A DNA stretch of 64,000 nucleotides from an uncultured Azospirillum sp. (GTDB lineage Bacteria > Pseudomonadota > Alphaproteobacteria > RF32 > CAG-239), in NCBI GenBank assembly GCA_900538765.1, contig UQAB01000001.1, positions 1 to 64,000 of the forward strand, in the 5' to 3' direction. Position numbers and translations under genes: made by a program. Positions 10,535 to 18,092 of the stretch are shown here, piece after piece (the stretch's first letter is position 1; the number at the start of each line of letters is the position of its first letter). The notes under the pieces are model-generated. The model worked only from the letters and a program-made list of their open reading frames with translations. It had not been told where the DNA came from and searched no databases.

Positions 10535-10678
10535 TTATCTGCCAATAATTTTAACGCTACTTTCGCCCAAAGAAATAAAATCTCTGGCAACATCGTCATC
10601 ATCTAAAACCCGATACTGACGAAGCACCCCGGTTTGCTGCCCCCCTGTTGCGCATACAATTTCCCTGATAAAATAGAA
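10535..10678 (-). pseudogene. Possible remnant of a displaced gene (47 codons, no start)
   Basis: On the minus strand an open frame runs from 10678 to a TAA at 10535. It reads YFIREIVCATGGQQTGVLRQ and ends DFISLGESSVKIIGR. There is no ATG, and an in-frame stop lies just upstream at 10684-10682. The composition looks protein-like rather than random. I infer a C-terminal remnant of a gene that decayed when the rplL-rpoB junction was rearranged; chance is not excluded. Confidence 0.3.
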
Positions 10679-10709
10679 AAATTAAACAAAATTACCCAAA
10701 AAAAATATT

Positions 10710-10738
10710 TTGACATTTCCAACCGGACAAGCTAAACT
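10710..10738 (+). promoter_or_regulatory. Candidate sigma-70 promoter
   Basis: TTGACA at 10710-10715, a 17-bp spacer and TAAACT at 10733-10738, about 30 bp before the start at 10770. Confidence 0.6.
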
Positions 10739-10769
10739 AAAATAAATATTATTCAAAAAGGAGGAAACG

Positions 10770-11510
10770 ATGACAACTAATAAATTTTCAATCGGTTATA
10801 TACGCGCCGAAGATGACTACGAAATCTCTGAAAGAAGTGAACTTGAAGAAGAAGCCGAAAACCGTTTCCTGGCAGAAATAGAAGCTTTAGATATTAAAAT
10901 CTCTTTTGATAACCAAGCCAAAGAAAACAAATTTGTCCTATATGAAAATAATGACAAAGAACAAAACATCATTGCAGTATCAAAACAGCGCCTCTGTATC
11001 AATGACAAATTCTCAACAGAGGATTTTATTGTGCTGGATACAATAGAACCGAATATATCTTCCGGAAACGCATATTCTGATAATGAAACAAAAATTATGG
11101 TCTTCAAAGATAAAAACAACCACTACGTCCAGAAAAATATAGAAATTGCTTATGATGATTACGGAAATTCCGATATCATCCCGGGAAGAATTCTTGATGG
11201 TGAAACCTTAGAAAAATTAAACATACCGGAAAACATGAGTCCCAAAGCACTGCGTGGATACAAAAAGTTCGCAGAAAAAATAGAAAACACAACTGCCGAC
11301 ACAGAAAACAAAAATCTTTCCAAATTACAGGAAGTCAGATTAAAACTGCAACAACAGACTCACAAATTTAAGTCAGCAGAAAGAGCAAAAAACGTTTCTG
11401 CCAATGAAACTGCACCGACACCTAAAAAGCAGCCACAGGATTCCCAAAAAAACGTACAGAAAATTTTTCAAAAAAAACTTGACGATTGGCATAACAGAAT
11501 ACCGGATTAG
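10770..11510 (+). CDS. Unknown charged protein inserted between rplL and rpoB
   Basis: I do not recognise this 246-residue protein. It is soluble, very hydrophilic, rich in Glu, Lys and Asn, and has no Cys cluster, signal or membrane segment. The first 60 residues are acidic (SERSELEEEAENRF), and the last 70 are Lys/Gln-rich and probably disordered or coiled coil (KLQEVRLKLQQQTHKF). It has a strong AAAGGAGG ribosome site, a near-consensus promoter and its own perfect terminator, so it is an autonomous unit. It lies opposite to and inside the otherwise collinear ribosomal protein/RNA polymerase cluster, and its A+T-rich codon use differs from the flanking genes. This suggests acquisition. Confidence 0.65.
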   Translation: MTTNKFSIGYIRAEDDYEISERSELEEEAENRFLAEIEALDIKISFDNQAKENKFVLYENNDKEQNIIAVSKQRLCINDKFSTEDFIVLDTIEPNISSGNAYSDNETKIMVFKDKNNHYVQKNIEIAYDDYGNSDIIPGRILDGETLEKLNIPENMSPKALRGYKKFAEKIENTTADTENKNLSKLQEVRLKLQQQTHKFKSAERAKNVSANETAPTPKKQPQDSQKNVQKIFQKKLDDWHNRIPD

Positions 11511-11533
11511 GAAAATATCAACATTCTCAAATT

Positions 11534-11566
11534 AAAAAAGTTCTGGTGTTACCAGAACTTTTTTCT
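11534..11566 (+). terminator. Rho-independent terminator
   Basis: A perfect 14-bp stem aaaaaagttctggt/accagaactttttt with a 3-nt loop, 24 bp after the stop of the gene at 10770-11510. Confidence 0.9.
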
Positions 11567-11616
11567 AATTATGCCGATAATTTCAAAACACTCAAAACCG
11601 GACAAACATAATACAA

Positions 11617-11649
11617 TAAAAAACCGGAGTATAAAACCCCGGCTTTTTA
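11617..11649 (-). terminator. Terminator downstream of rplL
   Basis: On the minus strand the stem aaaagccgg/ccggttttt (one G-T pair) is followed by T residues. It lies about 45 bp after the rplL stop and implies that rplJL transcription does not normally run into rpoB. Confidence 0.75.
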
Positions 11650-11691
11650 TCAAAATGCTCAAAGAGCAAACCTTTGCACAAAGATGAACAA

Positions 11692-12060
11692 TTACTTAAG
11701 TTCGACCTTAGCACCGGCTTCTTCCAGCTTCTTCTTAATTTCTTCAGCTTCAGCCTTGTTAACGCCTTCTTTAACAGTCTTCGGAGCACCGTCAACCAAA
11801 TCCTTAGCTTCCTTCAGACCCAGCTGAGTAATAGCGCGGATTTCTTTAATAACGTTAATCTTGTTTGCACCGGCTTCTGCCAATACAACGGTAAATTCAT
11901 CTTTTTCTTCAGCAGCGCCGGCAGCAGCACCACCAGCAGCAACAGCTACGGCAGCAGCGGCAGAAACGCCCCATTTTTCTTCCAACATTTTTGCAAGATC
12001 AGCAGCTTCCATTACGGTCAAAGCTGACAATTCATCTACTAACTTGGCTAAATCGGCCAT
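11692..12060 (-). CDS. rplL: 50S ribosomal protein L7/L12
   Basis: Acidic stalk protein that recruits translation factors to the ribosome, 122 aa. The N-terminal dimerisation region (residues 1-30), an Ala/Gly-rich hinge (about 35-52) and the C-terminal factor-binding domain with EIRAITQLGLKEAKDLV are all present. The start ATG 12060 has a GGAGA ribosome site in the context ttttattggaga, the same string that precedes rplJ. It lies 174 bp after rplJ and ends 43 bp before a terminator. Confidence 0.98.
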   Translation of the reverse strand: MADLAKLVDELSALTVMEAADLAKMLEEKWGVSAAAAVAVAAGGAAAGAAEEKDEFTVVLAEAGANKINVIKEIRAITQLGLKEAKDLVDGAPKTVKEGVNKAEAEEIKKKLEEAGAKVELK

Positions 12061-12234
12061 TTTTTTTCTCCAATAAAAATTAAATCTTAAAATTAAATTA
12101 CTAAAAATTCTCTTTTGCTCTAAAAGCCCGAACCTTATTGTCTTAAGCCCAACATCCCGTTATTTTTGAATGATGCGTACAAAACAGTACACAAGAGAAA
12201 AAATAACAAGCGAGGACTGCATAAAACAATAAAA

Positions 12235-12717
12235 TTAAGCGGCTTCCTTCTCGCTGTATGCCTTCGCCAGACGAGCCAGCTGAGCACCGGGAGCCTGCAA
12301 AAGACCGATGATTTTGGCGCGCAGTTCGTCCATAGAAGGAATGCTTGCCAGTTTTTTGATTTCGTCGATGGAAATAACGCCAGTTCCCATAGCGCCGCCG
12401 ACAACAATCAGCTTTTCATTTTCTTTTGCAAATTCGACACAAGCCTTGCAGGCGGAAATCGGATCATTGGCGAATGCAATAGCAGTCGGACCAGTGAACA
12501 AATCTGCCAAACCTTCAAATTTTGTACCTTTAAGAGCAAGACGAGTAATGCGATTCTTAGTAACTCTGAAACCAGCACCTGCTGTTCTGATTCTGTCTCT
12601 CAATTCAGAAACTTCTTTAACCGTCAAACCTTTGTAATGAGATACAACGATAACTTCTGAATTAGAGAACAGTTCATTCAGTTCGCTGAGTAACTGTGAT
12701 TTTTCTTCGCGATTCAC
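12235..12717 (-). CDS. rplJ: 50S ribosomal protein L10
   Basis: L10 anchors L7/L12 dimers to the 50S subunit. The protein is 160 aa, with the N-terminal rRNA-binding fold (VSHYKGLTVKEVSELRDRIR) and a C-terminal helix expected to carry L7/L12. The start is GTG at 12717, supported by GGAGAC 8 bases upstream; no suitable ATG exists. It is preceded by a 315-bp leader rich in inverted repeats, consistent with translational feedback by the L10-L12 complex. Confidence 0.98.
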   Translation of the reverse strand: MNREEKSQLLSELNELFSNSEVIVVSHYKGLTVKEVSELRDRIRTAGAGFRVTKNRITRLALKGTKFEGLADLFTGPTAIAFANDPISACKACVEFAKENEKLIVVGGAMGTGVISIDEIKKLASIPSMDELRAKIIGLLQAPGAQLARLAKAYSEKEAA

Positions 12718-13032
12718 TTGTTGTCTCCAATAAAAACACTTTCATTTTCAACGGTCACCCGCATCAAACGTCCGTGTCATTAACACTTTCTGCCAAAACT
12801 GGCAGGACCTAATCTGTCCAGGAGAAAAAAGATAAAAAATTCTCTACTCCCGTCTGCGTAGGATATTTAAGAACAAAAATTCAATCGGCTTTCAGTTTCT
12901 TCAATTAAAAAAAAACACCCTCTCAAATCCTCAATCACCTACGGTCTTGGACAGTTTTCAAAAACGCTCCGGCACAAGAAAATGCCCGCATTTTTGAAGA
13001 GCGGGCGGGGCAAAATACCCCACCCAAAACTT
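12718..13032 (-). promoter_or_regulatory. rplJ leader, candidate L10-L12 autoregulatory RNA
   Basis: The 315 bases between rplA and rplJ have no gene. A local hairpin ctgcca/tggcag lies at 12790-12805. A possible long-range pairing joins tggacag (12948-12954) and ctgtcca (12814-12820). Two G/C stems right after rplA (gcccgc/gcgggc, 12984-13006; gggg/cccc, 13007-13021) resemble an attenuator but have only a weak T tract. In known bacteria this spacer carries the L10(L12)4 binding site; that role is inferred by position. Confidence 0.5.
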
Positions 13033-13716
13033 TTAAAGTTGAGATGCGTCAACCTTAATGCCAACACCCATTGTGCTGCTCAAAGAAATCTTCTTAACAT
13101 AAGTTCCTTTGGCGCCGGCCGGTTTGGCTTTAATGATAGCATCCATAAATGCTTTCGCATTGTCATAAATCTGATCTTCAGAGAAGCTTGCCTTGGCAAC
13201 ACCGGCATGAACAATACCATTCTTTTCAACACGATACTGAACTTCACCAGCCTTAGCCTTCTTAACAGCATTGGCAACGTCAACGGTAACCGTGCCCAAT
13301 TTCGGGTTCGGCATCAGGCCTTTCGGACCGAGAACGCGGGCAACCTTACCAGCCAATCCCATCATATCCGGCGTAGCAATACATCTGTCAAATTCAATCT
13401 TACCACTCAAAATAGAATCAATCAGATTTTCAGCACCGACAATATCGGCACCGGCAGCTTTAGCTTCTTCTGCTTTTTCGTTCTGAGCCAAAACAGCAAC
13501 GCGGACTGTCTTACCGTTACCATGCGGCAGAGCGCAAACGCCTCTGACCATCTGGTCGGCATATTTCGGGTCAACACCCAGATTTACGGCAATATCAATT
13601 GTTTCGTCAAATTTTGCAGTTGCATTTTCTTTAACAATCTTAACAGCTTCTTTCAAAGAATGAGCTTTGAATTTGTCAACTGTTTTATATGCGTTTACGA
13701 TTCTTTTTCCCTGCAT
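13033..13716 (-). CDS. rplA: 50S ribosomal protein L1
   Basis: L1 forms the L1 stalk at the ribosomal E site and represses its own operon by binding mRNA. From ATG 13716 the protein is 227 aa, the usual size. An in-frame TTG at 13731 would overlap rplK by 11 bases, but GGAG seven bases before the ATG decides for 13716. The signature region GPKGLMPNPKLGTV is intact. It lies 4 bp after rplK, forming the classic rplKA pair. Confidence 0.98.
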   Translation of the reverse strand: MQGKRIVNAYKTVDKFKAHSLKEAVKIVKENATAKFDETIDIAVNLGVDPKYADQMVRGVCALPHGNGKTVRVAVLAQNEKAEEAKAAGADIVGAENLIDSILSGKIEFDRCIATPDMMGLAGKVARVLGPKGLMPNPKLGTVTVDVANAVKKAKAGEVQYRVEKNGIVHAGVAKASFSEDQIYDNAKAFMDAIIKAKPAGAKGTYVKKISLSSTMGVGIKVDASQL

Positions 13717-13720
13717 AACC

Positions 13721-14158
13721 TTACTCCACAACCTTAACGCCCATGGAAACAGCCTGGCCTTTAACCATATTCATGGCGGATTCAACTGTTGAACAGTTCA
13801 AATCCGGCAATTTTGACTGGGCAATTTCTTTAACCTGAGCCATAGTAATCTGACCGGCAACAACTTTGCTCGGTTCTTTAGAACCGGACTTAATATTTGC
13901 AGCCTTTTTGATAAAGTAAGATACCGGAGGCAGCTTTGTTTCAAAAACAAAAGACTTGTCTTCGTAAGCCGTAATAACGACAGGAACAGGAATACCCGGC
14001 TCCATTTTCTGGGTAGCAGCATTAAACTGTTTGCAGAAATCCATAATGTTCAAGCCTTTTTGGCCGAGAGCCGGACCAACCGGAGGAGAAGGGTTAGCTT
14101 TTCCAGCGGGGATTTGAAGCTTGATTAATCCTAAAATCTTCTTTTTAGACTTAGCCAT
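13721..14158 (-). CDS. rplK: 50S ribosomal protein L11
   Basis: L11 is part of the GTPase-associated centre and is needed for the RelA-dependent stringent response. The protein is 145 aa. The N-terminal segment LQIPAGKANPSPPVGPALGQ and the C-terminal rRNA-binding domain (QVKEIAQSKLPDLN) are typical. It is the first gene of rplK-rplA-rplJ-rplL. The usual upstream partner nusG is displaced by about 1.35 kb. A promoter and a hairpin with an L1-site-like position lie upstream. Confidence 0.98.
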   Translation of the reverse strand: MAKSKKKILGLIKLQIPAGKANPSPPVGPALGQKGLNIMDFCKQFNAATQKMEPGIPVPVVITAYEDKSFVFETKLPPVSYFIKKAANIKSGSKEPSKVVAGQITMAQVKEIAQSKLPDLNCSTVESAMNMVKGQAVSMGVKVVE

Positions 14159-14179
14159 TTCAAAACCTTCTTTGTTAGG

Positions 14180-14217
14180 TTCGTGGTTTTTCCAGACGAT
14201 GGCTCGTCTCCCACGAA
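14180..14217 (-). promoter_or_regulatory. Two-tier hairpin in the rplK leader, candidate L1 binding site
   Basis: The outer stem ttcgtgg/ccacgaa (14180-14186, 14211-14217) encloses the inner stem agacga/tcgtct (14194-14199, 14204-14209). An internal loop separates the two stems. The rplKA mRNA in other bacteria carries an L1-binding hairpin at this place, so an autoregulatory role is inferred. Confidence 0.5.
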
Positions 14218-14280
14218 ATTACATTAAAATTCACGATTCGTCTGTTTCAGATACACATATATCCTTTTCAGAGTCGCCCT

Positions 14281-14309
14281 TATATAACAGCATTTATTTT
14301 ATTTTACAA
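14281..14309 (-). promoter_or_regulatory. Candidate sigma-70 promoter of rplKAJL
   Basis: On the minus strand TTGTAA (14309-14304), a 17-bp spacer and TATATA (14286-14281), about 120 bp before rplK. Confidence 0.55.
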
Positions 14310-14464
14310 GCATTTTCTTCAAAAATTTTAACATTAACCCGCTGATTCGATTCACAAAAACGTCATCGCCTCTGCATTTTTGTCAATTTTAGCTATTGCC
14401 AACATCATAAAAATATGATAGATTATCCCTCAATGAAATATTATTAACATATAAATTTACAATT

Positions 14465-14887
14465 ATGAAAACAACAGGATTAAGAAAAGAACAGACTGTC
14501 AGTGCATTTGTAAGATTAATCAGTGCTAATGCTTTAACCCTATCCTATCAGGGATTGAGTATTAAAATCTTCACCCCTGATACCGGAAACTATCTAATCG
14601 GCCAAAGGCTGACCGTCAAAATCAACCGCAAATCTAAAAAATTCTATATTGCCGACATCGTCAATATCAGAACAGCGGAAGATCTTGTAAACGCCTTCCC
14701 CGTCGGCTCTTATGTCAGCGGCGAAGTTGTTGAAATTATCCAAGGGAAAGTGGCGACAATCAGTCTTTATGGCATCGGCTGCAAACACATGGCTCTCCCC
14801 GGAATGGAAGTCGGACAGCCCGTAACCTGCCAAATTCGCAGCTACAATCCCGGCAACCAGGATTTAATAATTTCAGCCATAGCCTAA
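14465..14887 (+). CDS. S1/OB-fold-like hypothetical protein
   Basis: This 140-residue protein appears to hold two similar beta-rich halves. The second (about residues 78-140) reads GSYVSGEVVEIIQGKVATIS and then GMEVGQPVTCQIRSY, ending in LIISAIA. The order V-x-G-x-V, a glycine-rich turn, G-x-x-V and a final I-x-x-S resembles an S1/OB RNA-binding fold. The first half (residues 10-70) has a weaker version. It has no close family that I recognise. It is one of the genes that separates nusG from rplK, has its own terminator, and is opposite to the ribosomal genes. Confidence 0.55.
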   Translation: MKTTGLRKEQTVSAFVRLISANALTLSYQGLSIKIFTPDTGNYLIGQRLTVKINRKSKKFYIADIVNIRTAEDLVNAFPVGSYVSGEVVEIIQGKVATISLYGIGCKHMALPGMEVGQPVTCQIRSYNPGNQDLIISAIA

Positions 14888-14888
14888 A

Positions 14889-14924
14889 AAAGAAACGATA
14901 CTCACCTCGGAGTATCGTTTCTTT
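14889..14924. terminator. Bidirectional terminator
   Basis: A perfect 15-bp stem (14889-14903 with 14910-14924) flanked by A and T runs, between the convergent genes ending at 14887 and 14926. Confidence 0.9.
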
Positions 14925-14925
14925 G

Positions 14926-15399
14926 CTATTTCTCAGACAATTCTGACGTACAATGCGGACAACGCACTGCCTTAACCGGAATATCTGTGCAGCAGAAAGG
15001 ACACTTCTTCACGGTAGGAACAACCTTCTCTCCCGCATCAATCGCCTCCTGAACACGGTTAATCGCCTTAATCAGCAAAAACACGGCAAAAGCAACAATA
15101 ATAAAACTGATTGAGGCATTCAAAAAATTCCCCAGATTTAACGTCACCGCACCGGCATCATTCGCCTGTTGCAAAGAAACATACGGTGCCGTATAATCAG
15201 GCCCGTTACGCAACACAAAAAACAGATTAGAAAAGTCCATTTTTCCCAACAAAATGCTAATCGGCGGCATAATGATATCCTTAACCAGAGAGTCGACAAT
15301 CTTACCAAACGCCGCACCGATAATAATACCGACAGCCATATCAATCACATTGCCGCGTACGGCAAACTTTTTAAATTCATTAATAAAACCTTTAATCAT
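14926..15399 (-). CDS. mscL: Large-conductance mechanosensitive channel with C-terminal zinc ribbon
   Basis: MscL opens under membrane tension to release solutes during hypo-osmotic shock. The protein is 157 aa. The N-terminal FKKFAVRGNVIDMAVGIIIG, covering the S1 helix and pore-lining TM1, is canonical, and TM2 lies near residues 94-114. The C terminus adds CPFC (133-136) and CPHC (147-150), a probable zinc-binding knuckle; similar tails are known in some MscL proteins. It has an AGGAGG ribosome site. It sits between nusG and rplK on the same strand, but terminators on both sides suggest separate transcription. Confidence 0.95.
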   Translation of the reverse strand: MIKGFINEFKKFAVRGNVIDMAVGIIIGAAFGKIVDSLVKDIIMPPISILLGKMDFSNLFFVLRNGPDYTAPYVSLQQANDAGAVTLNLGNFLNASISFIIVAFAVFLLIKAINRVQEAIDAGEKVVPTVKKCPFCCTDIPVKAVRCPHCTSELSEK

Positions 15400-15467
15400 A
15401 TACCCTCCTAAACATTAACTAACACTATAATAAACAGCGATATAAAAAATTCAACCGCGCAATTACG

Positions 15468-15496
15468 AAAAAACCCCGAAAACACCCGGGGCTTTT
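15468..15496 (-). terminator. Terminator after secE-nusG
   Basis: On the minus strand the stem ccccg/cgggg (15487-15491 with 15474-15478) is followed by TTTTTT, 16 bp after the nusG stop. It isolates secE-nusG from the rest of the old operon. Confidence 0.8.
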
Positions 15497-15511
15497 ACAA
15501 AAACAAGAAAA

Positions 15512-16045
15512 CTACTTAATTTTCTCAACTTGACTGAATTCCAACTCAACCGGCGTAGAACGCCCGAAAATTGAAACAGAAACTTTCAAGCGCATTTTTT
15601 CCGTATCAACTTCCTCAACAAAACCAATGAAAGAAGCAAACGGACCGTCATTAACGCGAACCTGCTCGCCAACCTCAAAATCAACAGCGGTACGCGGACG
15701 CTCAACACCTTCTGTCATCTGTTTGATAATACGCTGGGCTTCTGCCTCGGAAATTGGCTGCGGCTTATTGCGGCTGCCCAAGAACCCGCTGACGCGCGGT
15801 GTGTTTCTGACAACATGCCAGCATTCGTCGGACATAACCATCTTAACCAAGACATAACCCGGGAAAAACTTTCTTTCAGAATTGACTTTAGAACCTTTCT
15901 TCAGCTCAACAACTTCTTCCGTCGGAACCAGAACTTCCAAAATCTTATCTTCCATTTTTTTAAGTATAGCCTGCTCTTTAATCGATTCGGCAACTTTCTT
16001 CTCCGAACCGGAGTAAACATTTACAACATACCAGCGAGCTTCCAT
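15512..16045 (-). CDS. nusG: Transcription termination/antitermination factor NusG
   Basis: NusG binds RNA polymerase and links it to Rho or to the ribosome. The protein is 177 aa from ATG 16045. An upstream in-frame TTG at 16060 is less likely because GGAG lies nine bases before the ATG. The NGN domain (EARWYVVNVYSGSEKKV) and the KOW domain (GEQVRVNDGPFASFIGFVEE) are both visible. The gene lies 4 bp after secE, so they are co-translated. Confidence 0.98.
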   Translation of the reverse strand: MEARWYVVNVYSGSEKKVAESIKEQAILKKMEDKILEVLVPTEEVVELKKGSKVNSERKFFPGYVLVKMVMSDECWHVVRNTPRVSGFLGSRNKPQPISEAEAQRIIKQMTEGVERPRTAVDFEVGEQVRVNDGPFASFIGFVEEVDTEKMRLKVSVSIFGRSTPVELEFSQVEKIK

Positions 16046-16049
16046 AAAC

Positions 16050-16247
16050 CTAAACTCCAAGACCTAATATTAATTTCATCACCCATCCAATAATCTGATC
16101 GACAAAGAAAAAGAATGTTGCCGCGATTGCCACCAGGATAATAACCATAATGGAGGTCTGGACGACTTCTTTTCTCGTTGGCCAGGTCACTTTTTTTACT
16201 TCTTGCTTAACCTGTCTGAAAAACTGTATTGGACTAACTTTTGCCAT
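16050..16247 (-). CDS. secE: Protein translocase subunit SecE
   Basis: SecE stabilises SecY in the Sec channel. The short single-TM form has 65 aa from ATG 16247, with the conserved amphipathic segment QEVKKVTWPTRKEV followed by one membrane helix. An earlier ATG at 16259 would add MDRS. I prefer the later one because family members typically begin MAKxSP and neither site has a strong ribosome site. The tRNA-Trp that often precedes secE is not here but at 21.7 kb. Confidence 0.95.
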   Translation of the reverse strand: MAKVSPIQFFRQVKQEVKKVTWPTRKEVVQTSIMVIILVAIAATFFFFVDQIIGWVMKLILGLGV

Positions 16248-16450
16248 GGATCTATCCATTAATTTAAATTAAAACATAACAAGTCTGACATACGTCAAAC
16301 AAATCTGCCTGATTTTTATATCATTAATCTAAGCTTGTCAATCTTAAATTCAAAATCAAAGTGTTATTCTGGATTTTTATTCTTTTTGACCAAACAAATA
16401 AAAAAAACACCGCGAACTAAAACTGCTTCTCCCTTTGGACAATACGCAGA

Positions 16451-16966
16451 TTAATAATCTATGCCCAAACATTTTAAACACGCTTTCAATCCGTCTACAA
16501 CAACAGGAACATAAACATTATCATTAATCATTAATTTAATATCTTCCACTGACGCATATTTAACATCAGCCACTTCTTCTTCCTGCAATTTAATATCTTC
16601 AAGATTTATGTTCTGCTGAACAAGCCACACATTCATAAGCGCATTTTTATTTCTTACGAATTTATGAACCATTTTAGCATTTTTCATATCAATTTCAATT
16701 CCAAGTTCCTCGTAGACCTCCCTAATACAGGCTTGATAACTTGTTTCCCCAGAAACCACTGCCCCTCCAGCAGAACATTCCCACATATCAGGAAAAAGTC
16801 TCTTAGAGGGACTTCTTTTTTGAATTAAAAACTGTTTTCGAGAATTTACAATCCAAACATCAACCGAAAGATGATACTCTCCTTCTTGAAGCATCCCGTC
16901 ATCACGTTCAACCTTTTTATTCAATTTATTTTCATTAATATCATAAACATCCCAAATTTCTGCCAT
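16451..16966 (-). CDS. Nudix hydrolase
   Basis: Hydrolyses a nucleoside diphosphate-linked substrate; the substrate is not predictable. The protein is 171 aa. The Nudix box is complete near residue 68 as GAVVSGE then REVYEELGI (G-x5-E-x7-REUxEExGU). The overall pattern, with an N-terminal DVYDINENKLNK strand and WECSAGG before the box, is like the isopentenyl-diphosphate-isomerase-like Nudix group (YfcD type). An AAGGAG ribosome site precedes ATG 16966. A+T richness exceeds that of the ribosomal genes next to it. Confidence 0.9.
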   Translation of the reverse strand: MAEIWDVYDINENKLNKKVERDDGMLQEGEYHLSVDVWIVNSRKQFLIQKRSPSKRLFPDMWECSAGGAVVSGETSYQACIREVYEELGIEIDMKNAKMVHKFVRNKNALMNVWLVQQNINLEDIKLQEEEVADVKYASVEDIKLMINDNVYVPVVVDGLKACLKCLGIDY

Positions 16967-17195
16967 GGCAACTCCTTCAGATATCTCTCAAACCTCTATG
17001 AATTCACACAATCGTCCCAAACAACCTTATTGAACACATCTTATACAAATTTAATATAAATGCAAATTTAAAAGCATAACAAAAAATATATGCTTGTTGA
17101 TCTTTTCCATCATTTATAATAACTTTCATATATGCAGGATCATAAACAAATTACAAAAAAATGTTTGATAAATAAAAATTCAGGAAAATTTACAT

Positions 17196-17849
17196 ATGTT
17201 GCTAAAACGGCCAATTATTCAAATTGAAAAATCCTCTATTTTATCTTCAGAAATCCTTGAGCAAATTCGTAACGACGACACCCCTTATTGTAATAAAAAA
17301 ATAGAAGAGCAAAATTTTAACCTCTCAGATTTCTCTAAAATTGATTTCTCACATGTAATAATTCATAACTGTTCATTCAAAAATTGCTCTTTTGAAAAAG
17401 CATCTTTTGCAACTGCGCTTCTCTCCAATTGTTTCTTCAACAATTGCCAAATGGAAAACTTCTATGCAAAAGAACTCTGGATTGAAGATTGTAAATTTAC
17501 CGGTTGCAATCTCATTGAAAGCACATTAAAAAAATGCACCTTCAAAAATTCCCATTTGCAATATAATGATTTTAATGAAAGCAAATTTGAAAATATATTC
17601 CTCGACAAAACACATTTAATATCTTCTGAACTAAGCAACTGCGTCATCAAAAATCTCAAATTAAATCACGCTTCTTTGTCTGACAGTAACTTTTTTAAGA
17701 CTTCGCTTAAAAATGCCGACTTCACCACCACAAACATCTCCGGCATTAATTTATCCCCAAACTTCTCCGAACTGCGCGGCGCCACAATCTCCCCCTGTCA
17801 AGCTGGAGAATTAATCTCAACATTAGGAATAAAAATCGACTTTTCATAA
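17196..17849 (+). CDS. Pentapeptide-repeat protein
   Basis: The protein is 217 aa. From about residue 45 to 190 it is built of A(D/N)Lxx-like repeats with centre residue F or L, for example CSFKNCSFEKASF, NCFFNNCQMENF, CTFKNSHLQYNDF and NADFTTTNISGINL. These fold as a right-handed quadrilateral beta helix. Some members mimic DNA and protect gyrase (Qnr/MfpA), but most have unknown roles, and nothing here points to quinolone protection. The unusually many Cys residues are noteworthy. It is a stand-alone gene with A+T-rich composition. Confidence 0.9.
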   Translation: MLLKRPIIQIEKSSILSSEILEQIRNDDTPYCNKKIEEQNFNLSDFSKIDFSHVIIHNCSFKNCSFEKASFATALLSNCFFNNCQMENFYAKELWIEDCKFTGCNLIESTLKKCTFKNSHLQYNDFNESKFENIFLDKTHLISSELSNCVIKNLKLNHASLSDSNFFKTSLKNADFTTTNISGINLSPNFSELRGATISPCQAGELISTLGIKIDFS

Positions 17850-18092
17850 ACAAATATCTTTAAATATCAAGTTACGGATGGTTATTCACACAATGCCTGA
17901 TTTTTAGCCGTTATCGCCGCTCGTGACTTTATAAGCTCACCACACACTTTTTTTCTAAAATCAAAGAAAAAAACCGAAAAATTGCACTATCCCGAGATTG
18001 AATACTGGGAAATGTTCCCAGAATAATCATTTTTGTTCGTTCATTAAAAATATAATCCAAACCTTTTTCCATCACTTCCCCCCTCTTTACGA

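Larger units (their letters stand above)
10106..10769. other. 664-bp intergenic region between rpoB and a divergent unknown gene
   Basis: This holds the leader of rpoB (minus strand) and the promoter of the plus-strand gene at 10770. For rpoBC I see only a weak candidate promoter: TATACA on the minus strand at 10282-10277 with TTGCAT 15 bp upstream. A perfect 12-bp palindrome lies at 10180-10191 (aaatctagattt). An ATG-less open frame that looks coding lies at 10535-10678 and is listed separately. The rest shows nothing clear. Confidence 0.5.
14159..14464. other. 306-bp divergent intergenic region (rplK / OB-like gene)
   Basis: It contains the rplK leader hairpin (14180-14217), the candidate rplK promoter (14281-14309) and, for the plus-strand gene at 14465, a weak candidate promoter (TTGCCA at 14396-14401, TAGATT at 14419-14424). 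Nothing else is evident. Confidence 0.5.

Noticed and set aside
17196..17849. Qnr-type quinolone resistance determinant
   Set aside because: Pentapeptide repeats alone do not define Qnr; the sequence lacks an obvious Qnr-like loop arrangement and is Cys-rich.
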